Positions 1-5,089 of a DNA stretch of 5,089 bases are shown piece after piece. The stretch lies in assembly GCA_014379075.1 (NCBI GenBank), contig JACMMN010000373.1, forward strand, positions 1 to 5,089. The letters run 5' to 3'. The notes under the pieces were generated by a model, which was given only the letters and a program-made list of their open reading frames with translations, did not search any database and had not been told where the DNA came from. How positions within the stretch are numbered: position 1 is the stretch's first letter; every line of letters begins with the position of its first letter. Position numbers and translations under genes: made by a program. The DNA comes from Pyrinomonadaceae bacterium (GTDB taxonomy: Bacteria > Acidobacteriota > Blastocatellia > Pyrinomonadales > Pyrinomonadaceae).

Positions 1-1099
1 CGGAGGCGACGAAAACGAAGGCAAGCAGTGGACGGCGAACCAAAATATACAAGCCTTCATGAAAAAGGAAGGAATTAAGGACAACCACGAGCTTCAAACT
101 TATTTCAATAAACGCCTGCTCAAATTCCTGCAAAAGGAAGGCAAAATAATGATGGGTTGGGATGAGATATTTCAGCCCGATCTGCCGAAGGACGTGGTTA
201 TTCACTCGTGGCGCGGGCAGAAAGCTCTCGCGGATGCGGCCCGGCAAGGCTTTCAGGGCGTTTTGTCTAATGGATATTATATTGACCTGATGTTTCCGGC
301 TTCGCAGCATTACGCGGTCGATCCGCTTCCTGCCGGTTCGACATTGTCGGCGGACGAGCAGAAACGTATTTTGGGCGGTGAGGCGACGATGTGGAGCGAA
401 TGGGTTTCGCCGGAAACGATCGATTCACGTATCTGGCCGCGAACCGCTGCAATTGCGGAGCGTCTATGGTCGCCGCGCGAAGTAAACCAGATTGACGATA
501 TGTACCGTAGGCTTGGCGTGATCAGTATTCAATTGGAAGAGTTGAACTTGACCCATCGCAGGAATCAGGCAATGCTCCTTCGCCGTCTGGCGGGCGGCAA
601 TGAAATCGGAGCCCTTCAAACGCTCGTTTCAATAATCGAACCCGTAAAGGAATATCGCCGCTACCGGATGCGCCCGCAAACAATGCTTTCGCCGCTGACC
701 GGATTGATCGATGCGGCACAGGCCGACGCGGAAATGGGACTTGTTTTTAACCGGACGGTTAGGGAAATGCGTACGAACAGATCGGCGGCCGACTTAGCTA
801 AAATCCGGTCGATACTGGCCGAATGGGACGCAGCCGCAACGAGTCTCGCACCCATGATGCAAAACTCAGCCGCACTCACTGAGGCGAGGCCGCTTGTGGA
901 AGATATGCGAAATCTGAGCGCTATCGGTTCCGAAGCCGTTTCTTATCTAGAAAAGAACTCGGCGCCGCCGGCCGGATGGAGCGACGCCAAGCTCAAGATG
1001 CTTGACGAAATTGCTAAACCCAAGGCCGCTTTGGAATTTGCCGTAGTGCCGGGCTTGAAAGCGTTAATTGCCGCAGCTGCAGAATCACCATCCAAATGA
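1..1099 (+). CDS. GH20 beta-N-acetylhexosaminidase, C-terminal part (5' end outside window)
   Basis: The frame is open from base 2, so the gene starts upstream and 365 C-terminal residues are visible. The ATG at 59 is internal. The fragment opens with GGDE, the GH20 catalytic Asp-Glu pair (bases 8-13): Glu is the general acid and Asp assists the substrate N-acetyl group in substrate-assisted catalysis. The other classic active-site positions are present in order, numbered from the first visible residue: Trp53 in GWDE, Trp70 in HSWRG, Tyr93 and Asp95 in YYID, and Trp131 and Glu133 in MWSEW. The conserved RIWPRTAAIAERLWS stretch closes the TIM barrel. About 200 further residues look helical and form a C-terminal extension. 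By family it hydrolyses terminal beta-GlcNAc or GalNAc from chitooligosaccharides or glycans. The N-terminal domain and any signal peptide are off-window, so location cannot be judged. The stop overlaps the next start (ATGA), implying translational coupling. Confidence 0.95.
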   Translation, partial: GGDENEGKQWTANQNIQAFMKKEGIKDNHELQTYFNKRLLKFLQKEGKIMMGWDEIFQPDLPKDVVIHSWRGQKALADAARQGFQGVLSNGYYIDLMFPASQHYAVDPLPAGSTLSADEQKRILGGEATMWSEWVSPETIDSRIWPRTAAIAERLWSPREVNQIDDMYRRLGVISIQLEELNLTHRRNQAMLLRRLAGGNEIGALQTLVSIIEPVKEYRRYRMRPQTMLSPLTGLIDAAQADAEMGLVFNRTVREMRTNRSAADLAKIRSILAEWDAAATSLAPMMQNSAALTEARPLVEDMRNLSAIGSEAVSYLEKNSAPPAGWSDAKLKMLDEIAKPKAALEFAVVPGLKALIAAAAESPSK

Positions 1100-2067
1100 T
1101 CGAAGTTATTGCCGGAATCGACATCGGCGGAACAAAAATCGCCATTGCCCTCGAAAAATTAAACGGCGAGAGAATCGCCGTCCGGCGTCTGCCGACCGGA
1201 GTAGAAAACGGACCTTATTCGATCATCGAAACCGTGTTGCGGACAATTGACGAAATGCTGGCGGAAACCGGTGCAAGATTGGTTTCTATCGGAATTTGCT
1301 GCCCTTCGCCGCTGGATGTCGAAAATGGTCTAATTATGTCGCCTTCGAATTTGATGGATTGGGAAAATTTCCCGATCGTCAAACTTTTTCAGGACCGTTT
1401 CGGCGTTGCGGTAGTTCTGGAAAATGACGCCAATGCGGCGGCCCTCGGCGAGCATGTTTACGGTGCGGGGAGCGGTTACCGGAATATCGTTTATGTGACG
1501 GTTTCAACCGGTATCGGCGGCGGCATTATTATTAACGGGGAAATTTATCACGGCGTCAATACCGCGGCCGGGGAAATGGGCCACACCATCGTCCAGCCCG
1601 ATGGAACGCGCTGTAATTGCGGATCCGTCGGCTGCCTGGAAACAATTTGCTCCGGCACGCACATCGCCCGCCGCACGCGTGAACGATTGGCCTTTGGAGA
1701 ACCGAGCCTTATTAATGATCTGGCCGAAAGCGGTGAGGTAACGGCGGAGATGATTGTAGAAGCCGTTCGGCAAAAGGACAGAGTTGCAGTCGAGATTTGG
1801 GAAGAGACCTGTCATTTTCTCGCCATCGGAATAGGAAATATTATCACCCTCCTAGCTCCGGAGGCCGTTGTCATCGGCGGCGGCATCGCTTCGGCGGGCG
1901 GCCTTCTTTTCATGCCGCTTCGGCGTCTCGTCCCGCAATTCGTTTCGATGCTACCTGCGGAAAAAATCAATATAATGCCCGCCGAGCTCGGCAGCGAAAG
2001 CGGTGTTTGCGGAGCTTTGGTGCTGGCGAAAAGAGCGTACTCAAAAACTTATCAATATGCAGCCTAA
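1096..2067 (+). CDS. ROK-family sugar kinase (glucokinase or N-acetylglucosamine kinase type)
   Basis: This 323-residue protein has the usual ROK kinase length. It starts with the phosphate-binding motif GIDIGGTK (residues 7-14). ENDANAAALGE follows at 109-119, where Asp111 is the expected catalytic base. Residues 134-163 carry the STGIGGG loop and the GEMGH sugar-binding motif. The zinc site is His163 with Cys173, Cys175 and Cys180 (CNCGSVGCLE). The adenosine-binding segment EAVVIGGGIASAG lies near 255-267. An intact Zn site and catalytic Asp indicate an active cytosolic kinase rather than a repressor, and there is no N-terminal helix-turn-helix. It phosphorylates a hexose with ATP. The adjoining GH20 gene makes GlcNAc (NagK-like) an attractive substrate, but glucose from GH16 glucan products fits equally well and sequence does not decide. 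The start is set by the ATGA overlap and by the motif sitting directly after it; no strong Shine-Dalgarno is seen, consistent with coupling. Confidence 0.93.
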   Translation: MIEVIAGIDIGGTKIAIALEKLNGERIAVRRLPTGVENGPYSIIETVLRTIDEMLAETGARLVSIGICCPSPLDVENGLIMSPSNLMDWENFPIVKLFQDRFGVAVVLENDANAAALGEHVYGAGSGYRNIVYVTVSTGIGGGIIINGEIYHGVNTAAGEMGHTIVQPDGTRCNCGSVGCLETICSGTHIARRTRERLAFGEPSLINDLAESGEVTAEMIVEAVRQKDRVAVEIWEETCHFLAIGIGNIITLLAPEAVVIGGGIASAGGLLFMPLRRLVPQFVSMLPAEKINIMPAELGSESGVCGALVLAKRAYSKTYQYAA

Positions 2068-3256
2068 AAAAGACGGTTACACGCGGCGCGGTTTTATCGA
2101 AACCGCGATCGGAACATTAATACTTGCCGGTTCGGGAATCGGCCAACAGCCGGCCGGAGGAAAAGTTAAAGAAATGCTTGTTTACATCGGCACGTACACG
2201 TCCGGCAAGAGCAAAAGCGAAGGGATCCATATTTATAAATTAAATCTGACTTCGGGCGAACTTAGTCCCTTTAAGGTTGTAAAAAATGTTGACGAGCCGT
2301 CGTTTCTTGCGATTGATAAGAGCAATAAATATTTATACGCCGTCAACGAAACCGTCGAATACGAAGGCCGAAACAGCGGATCGGTAAGCTCCTTTGCGAT
2401 AGACCAGCGAACCGGCGGCCTGTCATTTCTAAATAAACAGCCTTCTTTGGGCGGTGCTCCGTGCTATGTTTCGGTGAGCAAAGACGGGAAATTCGTTTTG
2501 GCTGCTAATTATGTCGGCGGAAATGTAGCGGTACTGCCGGTTGAGAAGGACGGCAAACTTGGAGCGTCGATAGACCTGGAGCAGCATAACGGGTCGGGGC
2601 CGAATAAAGACCGGCAGGAAGCCGCGCACGCTCATTCAATAGTATTTACGGAAGATAATCGTTTTGCCTTTTCGGGAGATCTCGGAACGGACAAAGTAAT
2701 GATCTATGAATATGACCGGCAGAACGGCAAACTGAAACCGAACGCGGCGCAGCCGTTCTATCAAACTAAAGCGGGAGCCGGGCCCAGACATATAACGTTT
2801 CATCCGAAAGGGAAATTTGCCTTCGTCATCAACGAACTCGATATGACGATCTCATCTTTTGCCTACGACACGAAACGCGGAACGCTGCGGGAAATACAAA
2901 CAGTACCGACGCTGCCGTCAGGTTTTTCGGGCTCCAACACCTGCGCAGACATTCACGTTTCGCCGAACGGCAGTTTCCTGTATGGTTCGAATCGCGGCCA
3001 CGATAGTATTGTTTCGTACCGCATCGGCGAGAACGGAATACTCGAAAATATTGAGCACACAGCTACCGGCGGAAAAACTCCGCGCAACTTTGCGATCGAT
3101 CCAAGCGGTAAATTTCTGTTAGCGGCCAATCAGAATTCCGATTCGATCGCCGTTTTTCGAATCGATGAAAAAACAGGCAAACTCACCCAGACAAAAAACT
3201 CGGCTCAGGTTCCATCGCCAGTGTGCTTGAAATTGATCCCTAGTTTTTCGGCCTGA
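2057..3256 (+). CDS. Tat-exported lactonase-family beta-propeller protein (6-phosphogluconolactonase-like)
   Basis: This 399-residue protein belongs to the Pgl/YkgB-type seven-bladed propeller family (Pfam lactonase, PF10282). Blade repeats recur, for example YIGTYTSG (43-50), GGAPCYVSVSKDGKFVLAANY (from 132), HAHSIVF (191-197), DLGTDKV (208-214), GPRHITFHPKGKFAFV (242-257), SPNGSFLYGSNRGHDS (302-317) and TPRNFAIDPSGKFLLAANQ (341-359). The family includes 6-phosphogluconolactonases and other sugar-lactone or cycloisomerase-like enzymes; the substrate here is unknown. The N-terminus has a twin-arginine motif TRRGFIE (9-15) followed by a hydrophobic stretch (about 16-29) with no lipobox Cys, so export by Tat is likely. 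That is odd for a pentose-phosphate enzyme. I chose ATG 2057, which overlaps the kinase stop by 11 bases, because it gives a normal-length Tat leader. An upstream in-frame ATG at 2003 would add 18 residues inside the kinase gene and bury the leader. A later ATG at 2174 is a possible cytosolic start. Confidence 0.88.
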   Translation: MQPKKDGYTRRGFIETAIGTLILAGSGIGQQPAGGKVKEMLVYIGTYTSGKSKSEGIHIYKLNLTSGELSPFKVVKNVDEPSFLAIDKSNKYLYAVNETVEYEGRNSGSVSSFAIDQRTGGLSFLNKQPSLGGAPCYVSVSKDGKFVLAANYVGGNVAVLPVEKDGKLGASIDLEQHNGSGPNKDRQEAAHAHSIVFTEDNRFAFSGDLGTDKVMIYEYDRQNGKLKPNAAQPFYQTKAGAGPRHITFHPKGKFAFVINELDMTISSFAYDTKRGTLREIQTVPTLPSGFSGSNTCADIHVSPNGSFLYGSNRGHDSIVSYRIGENGILENIEHTATGGKTPRNFAIDPSGKFLLAANQNSDSIAVFRIDEKTGKLTQTKNSAQVPSPVCLKLIPSFSA

Positions 3257-3268
3257 TGTAACAATACT

Positions 3269-4093
3269 ATGTACAAAGCATTCACAGCGATTCTACTAGT
3301 TCTGCTGTCCTGCGATGCATTTGCCGTAACGTATGCACAGCGCGGAAAGTATGCGTTTCGCGACGAATTCAACAAGCCCGCCAACACTCCAATCGATTCG
3401 TCGAAGTGGACCGCGGAGATCGGAGGTGAGGGCTGGGGCAATAAAGAACTCCAGTACTACACCAACGAAATCGAGAACGCGTATCATGACGGTAACGGTT
3501 CGCTCGTGATCAAAGTCATTAAAAAAGAGCCGCCGCTATTGCTCAAATGCTGGTACGGAGAGTGCAAATTCACTTCCGCCCGCCTGATAACCAAAAATAA
3601 ATTCGACAAAAAATATGGACGTTTCGAGGCTCGCATTAAGATCCCTCAAGGACAGGGAATATGGCCGGCGTTCTGGATGCTCGGCAGCAATATCGATAAG
3701 GTCAACTGGCCGAATTCCGGCGAGATCGACATAATGGAAAACATCGGCCGCGAGCCGTCGATAGTCCACAGCACTATTCACGGTCCCGGATACCTAGGTG
3801 CAAACGGCATCAGCGCATCCTATTCTTTGCCGAACCAACAAAAATTTGCGGATGATTTCCATGTCTATGCCGCTGAGTGGACGGAGAATAAAATTAGTTT
3901 TTACGTCGATGGAAACCTTTACAAAACAACCACGCCAAAGGATCTGCCCTCAGGAAAAGAATGGGTTTTTAACCATGCGTTTTTTATGATCTTAAATCTG
4001 GCGGTAGGTGGGCCGTGGGGCGGCGAGCCGGATAAGGCGACGGTTTTTCCACAGATGATGACAATAGATTATGTTCGGGTTTCGAGCCGCTAG
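3269..4093 (+). CDS. Secreted GH16 endo-beta-glucanase (laminarinase-like)
   Basis: This 274-residue, single-domain glycoside hydrolase has a Sec signal peptide: Lys3, a hydrophobic core at about 4-14, and likely cleavage after AFA (residue 19) or after TYA (residue 23). Family hallmarks run in order: FRDEFN (30-35), GEGWGNKELQYYT (53-65), FTSARL (101-106), YGRFEARIKIPQGQGIWPAFWMLG (116-139) and the catalytic strand GEIDIMENIG (151-160). Glu152 is the nucleophile, Asp154 the helper and Glu157 the acid/base. HGPGY follows at 171, and NLAVGGPWGG (243-252) and MTIDYVRV (264-271) close the jelly roll. The extra residue in the ExDxxE strand and the GWGN..LQYYT motif point to the laminarinase-type branch, which cuts beta-1,3- or mixed-linked glucans with retention. 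There is no carbohydrate-binding module. A lipoprotein reading (LLSC, Cys15) is possible, but the -2 Leu fits the lipobox poorly. It lies 12 bases after the lactonase stop with no visible Shine-Dalgarno, so it is probably cotranscribed. Confidence 0.94.
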   Translation: MYKAFTAILLVLLSCDAFAVTYAQRGKYAFRDEFNKPANTPIDSSKWTAEIGGEGWGNKELQYYTNEIENAYHDGNGSLVIKVIKKEPPLLLKCWYGECKFTSARLITKNKFDKKYGRFEARIKIPQGQGIWPAFWMLGSNIDKVNWPNSGEIDIMENIGREPSIVHSTIHGPGYLGANGISASYSLPNQQKFADDFHVYAAEWTENKISFYVDGNLYKTTTPKDLPSGKEWVFNHAFFMILNLAVGGPWGGEPDKATVFPQMMTIDYVRVSSR

Positions 4094-4126
4094 ATTCCTT
4101 ATTTCCAGATCTCGAAAGAACCGGTT

Positions 4127-4888
4127 ATGAAGATTTTCTTTTCAGTTTTTATATTGAGTTTGTTCATGATCGAATTCGCAAATGGCCAATCGGATTCAGC
4201 CGAGTGCGAAAGAGCGGCTGCGAAGATCGCGGATTACGAATCCACTCTTAAAGATTGGGCAAATTTGAATCGATATAGCGAAGCTAATAAAAAAGAATTG
4301 CTGAAAACGGGAGATACAAAAAGAGTTGTTTTTATCGGAGATTCTATTACGGAAGGCTGGGCGCTTGATCGATATTTTCCGGGTAAAGCTTACATCAAAC
4401 GCGGCATTGGCGGCCAGACGACTCCGCAGATGCTGCTTCGATTTCGTTCCGACGTGATCAATCTCCGGCCGAAAGCCGTCGTAATTTTGGCGGGAACGAA
4501 CGACATTGCCGGAAACACGGGCCCGATGACGTTTGAAGACATAACCGGAAATCTGACTTCGATGGCCGAATTGGCCAAAGCAGCCAATATTAGAGTTATC
4601 TTATCGTCCGTTTTGCCGGTCAATGATCGTGTGAAAAAGACTGACGGCAGTGTATATGTACAGACAAGTAAACGGCCGCATGAAAGAATAAAGGCGCTTA
4701 ACGATTGGCTGAGAACATATGCGGCGTCAAACAAGCTGATTTACCTCGACTATTATCTCGCAACCGCCGATGAGAACGGCACTTTAAAGGACGGTTTAAG
4801 TTACGACGGCCTTCATCCAAACGCCAATGGCTATAAAGTTATGCAGGCTCTAGCCGAAAGGGCGATCTCCGAGGCATTGAAGAAATAG
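4127..4888 (+). CDS. Secreted SGNH/GDSL-family hydrolase (lipase/acylesterase-like)
   Basis: This 253-residue protein has all four SGNH blocks. Block I is FIGDSITEGW with nucleophile Ser73. Block II is RGIGGQTT with an oxyanion Gly around 95. Block III is GTND with Asn125. Block V is DGLHPN with Asp227 and His230. The N-terminus (Lys2, a hydrophobic run at 3-17, ANG then Gln21) is a Sec signal peptide probably cut after residue 20. Residues 21-64 form a polar, helix-rich lead-in that ends in DWANLNRY, a stretch I recognise from memory in secreted GDSL proteins of this type. Family members hydrolyse esters, commonly acetyl or other acyl groups on carbohydrates; a polysaccharide deacylase role is inferred from the GH16 and GH20 neighbours and is not shown by residues. 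The start lies 33 bases after the GH16 stop, with only a weak purine run (GAAAG, 4114-4118) upstream. It is the last gene of the apparent operon. Confidence 0.93.
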   Translation: MKIFFSVFILSLFMIEFANGQSDSAECERAAAKIADYESTLKDWANLNRYSEANKKELLKTGDTKRVVFIGDSITEGWALDRYFPGKAYIKRGIGGQTTPQMLLRFRSDVINLRPKAVVILAGTNDIAGNTGPMTFEDITGNLTSMAELAKAANIRVILSSVLPVNDRVKKTDGSVYVQTSKRPHERIKALNDWLRTYAASNKLIYLDYYLATADENGTLKDGLSYDGLHPNANGYKVMQALAERAISEALKK

Positions 4889-4925
4889 ATGGAATGGGCG
4901 TTTATGATTATTTTATGTTATCGAG

Positions 4926-4950
4926 ATTTTACTAAGTCGCGGATTGAAAT
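4926..4950. promoter_or_regulatory. Imperfect inverted repeat overlapping the promoter (possible operator)
   Basis: ATTTTACT (4926-4933) and ATTGAAAT (4943-4950) are inverted copies matching at 6 of 8 positions, separated by a GC-richer 9-base centre. This shape, about 25 bases with AT-rich outer arms and a central spacer, broadly resembles sites bound by NagC/Mlc-type ROK repressors. It sits across the candidate -35 and spacer, where bound repressor would block transcription. A second weaker TTTC/GAAA pair spans 4965-4982, just after the predicted start of transcription. Chance is a real alternative for arms of this quality. Confidence 0.25.
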
Positions 4951-4955
4951 ATACT
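4928..4955 (+). promoter_or_regulatory. Candidate sigma70-type promoter for the downstream regulator gene
   Basis: TTTACT (4928-4933) lies 16 bases upstream of TATACT (4950-4955). These match the -35 and -10 consensus at 4 of 6 and 5 of 6 positions. Transcription would begin near 4962, leaving a leader of about 40 bases before the ATG at 5004. The surrounding 4889-5003 stretch is AT-rich and is the only intergenic gap in the window longer than 40 bases. The call rests on visual consensus matching in AT-rich DNA, where chance matches are common. Confidence 0.4.
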
Positions 4956-4988
4956 TAAACAGATTTTCATCGTATATCGAAATAGCTG

Positions 4989-5004
4989 ACAGGTAGAACA
5001 GGTA
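4989..5004 (+). promoter_or_regulatory. Ribosome binding site formed by the first copy of a direct ACAGGTA repeat
   Basis: ACAGGTA occurs at 4989-4995 and again at 4998-5004, in a 9-base period. The first copy supplies the purine-rich AGGTA core (4991-4995), about 8 bases before the ATG at 5004, which is a usable Shine-Dalgarno distance. The final A of the second copy is the first base of that ATG. This site supports 5004 as the start of the downstream gene. Confidence 0.45.
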
Positions 5005-5089
5005 TGGTCAGACGAATAAACCTTAAAAGCGCGAATGTGGCTCGGTCTAGTACGATTCGCGATATTAACAGGCAGATCATTCTCAATCA
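5004..5089 (+). CDS. ROK-family transcriptional repressor (NagC/Mlc/XylR-like), N-terminus only
   Basis: An open frame begins at ATG 5004 and runs without a stop to the window end, giving 28 complete codons plus two bases. The peptide is basic and contains RSSTIRDINRQIILN. In ROK repressors, segments like R-x-x-N-R-x-x-I-L-N just after a short basic tail form the first helix of the N-terminal winged helix-turn-helix, usually continuing into a segment with PISRAxLA. That recognition helix lies beyond the window, so the call depends on a short similarity judged from memory. A GA/AGGTA-type ribosome binding site and a candidate promoter precede it. The gene follows a sugar kinase and glycosidases on the same strand, which is where a sugar-responsive ROK repressor is expected. 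It is distinct from the ROK kinase at 1096-2067, which lacks a DNA-binding domain. Confidence 0.65.
   Translation, partial: MVRRINLKSANVARSSTIRDINRQIILN

Noticed and set aside
1504..1815. Long reverse-strand open frame opposite the kinase gene, and similar antisense frames elsewhere
   Set aside because: They lie antisense to genes with clear family motifs, their translations show no recognisable domain, and they have no matching promoters or ribosome sites.
2003..2056. Upstream in-frame ATG extending the lactonase by 18 residues
   Set aside because: It lies within the kinase coding sequence, adds a cysteine- and tryptophan-containing stretch not typical of the family, and would push the twin-arginine motif away from the N-terminus.
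3305..3322. Lipoprotein signal in the GH16 enzyme (LLSC, Cys15)
   Set aside because: The -2 Leu is unusual for a lipobox and Asp follows the Cys; better signal peptidase I sites occur at AFA and TYA just downstream.
4119..4126. Perfect 8-base palindrome AACCGGTT just before the SGNH start
   Set aside because: It is too short to mean more than chance, with no second copy or matching element near the other gene starts.
4889..4930. Rho-independent terminator after the SGNH gene
   Set aside because: The region is T-rich, but I could find no GC-rich stem followed by a T run, so termination here is unsupported.
4889..4996. 35-codon ORF starting immediately after the SGNH stop (TAG then ATG), beginning MEWAFMIILC
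   Set aside because: It has no separate ribosome binding site. Its codons (ATA, TTA, AGA, AGG) differ from the neighbouring genes, it overlaps the candidate promoter region, and it resembles nothing I know. Best read as chance in AT-rich intergenic DNA.

Overview
The window reads as a piece of a carbohydrate-use locus. Five genes lie head to tail on the + strand and a sixth begins at the right edge. Base composition is moderate (near half G+C). The gene families, a Tat-dependent lactonase and the type of ROK regulator at the right edge suggest a soil or environmental Acidobacteriota-like bacterium. That placement is an inference from gene style; the window holds no rRNA or other phylogenetic marker.

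Layout. Positions 1-1099 hold the C-terminal part of a GH20 beta-N-acetylhexosaminidase, cut by the window edge exactly at its catalytic GGDE motif. A ROK-family sugar kinase (1096-2067) follows with a 4-base ATGA overlap. Next is a seven-bladed-propeller lactonase with a twin-arginine leader (2057-3256), whose start lies inside the kinase's last codons. After a 12-base gap comes a secreted GH16 laminarinase-like endo-beta-glucanase (3269-4093). After 33 more bases comes a secreted SGNH/GDSL hydrolase (4127-4888). The tight packing and overlaps argue for one transcription unit.

The 115 bases from 4889 to 5003 are the only real intergenic space. They are AT-rich and show a plausible sigma70-type promoter (TTTACT, 16 bases, TATACT), imperfect inverted repeats around it, and a repeated ACAGGTA whose first copy looks like the ribosome binding site. 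They lead into an ORF that opens at 5004 and runs off the window. Its first 28 residues resemble the N-terminus of ROK-type (NagC/Mlc/XylR-like) transcriptional repressors. I see no clear rho-independent terminator after 4888.

Working model (inference): GH16 cuts beta-glucan chains outside the cytoplasm, GH20 removes terminal N-acetylhexosamines, and the SGNH enzyme may remove acyl groups. The ROK kinase phosphorylates the imported GlcNAc or glucose, the exported lactonase handles sugar lactones or related compounds, and the downstream ROK repressor may sense the sugar. A glucan-plus-chitin substrate such as fungal cell wall would fit, but sequence alone does not prove it. The individual families are all known. 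I did not find a clearly new biological system; the most unusual points are the Tat-exported Pgl-like lactonase with a possible second internal start, and the regulator with its candidate operator region.
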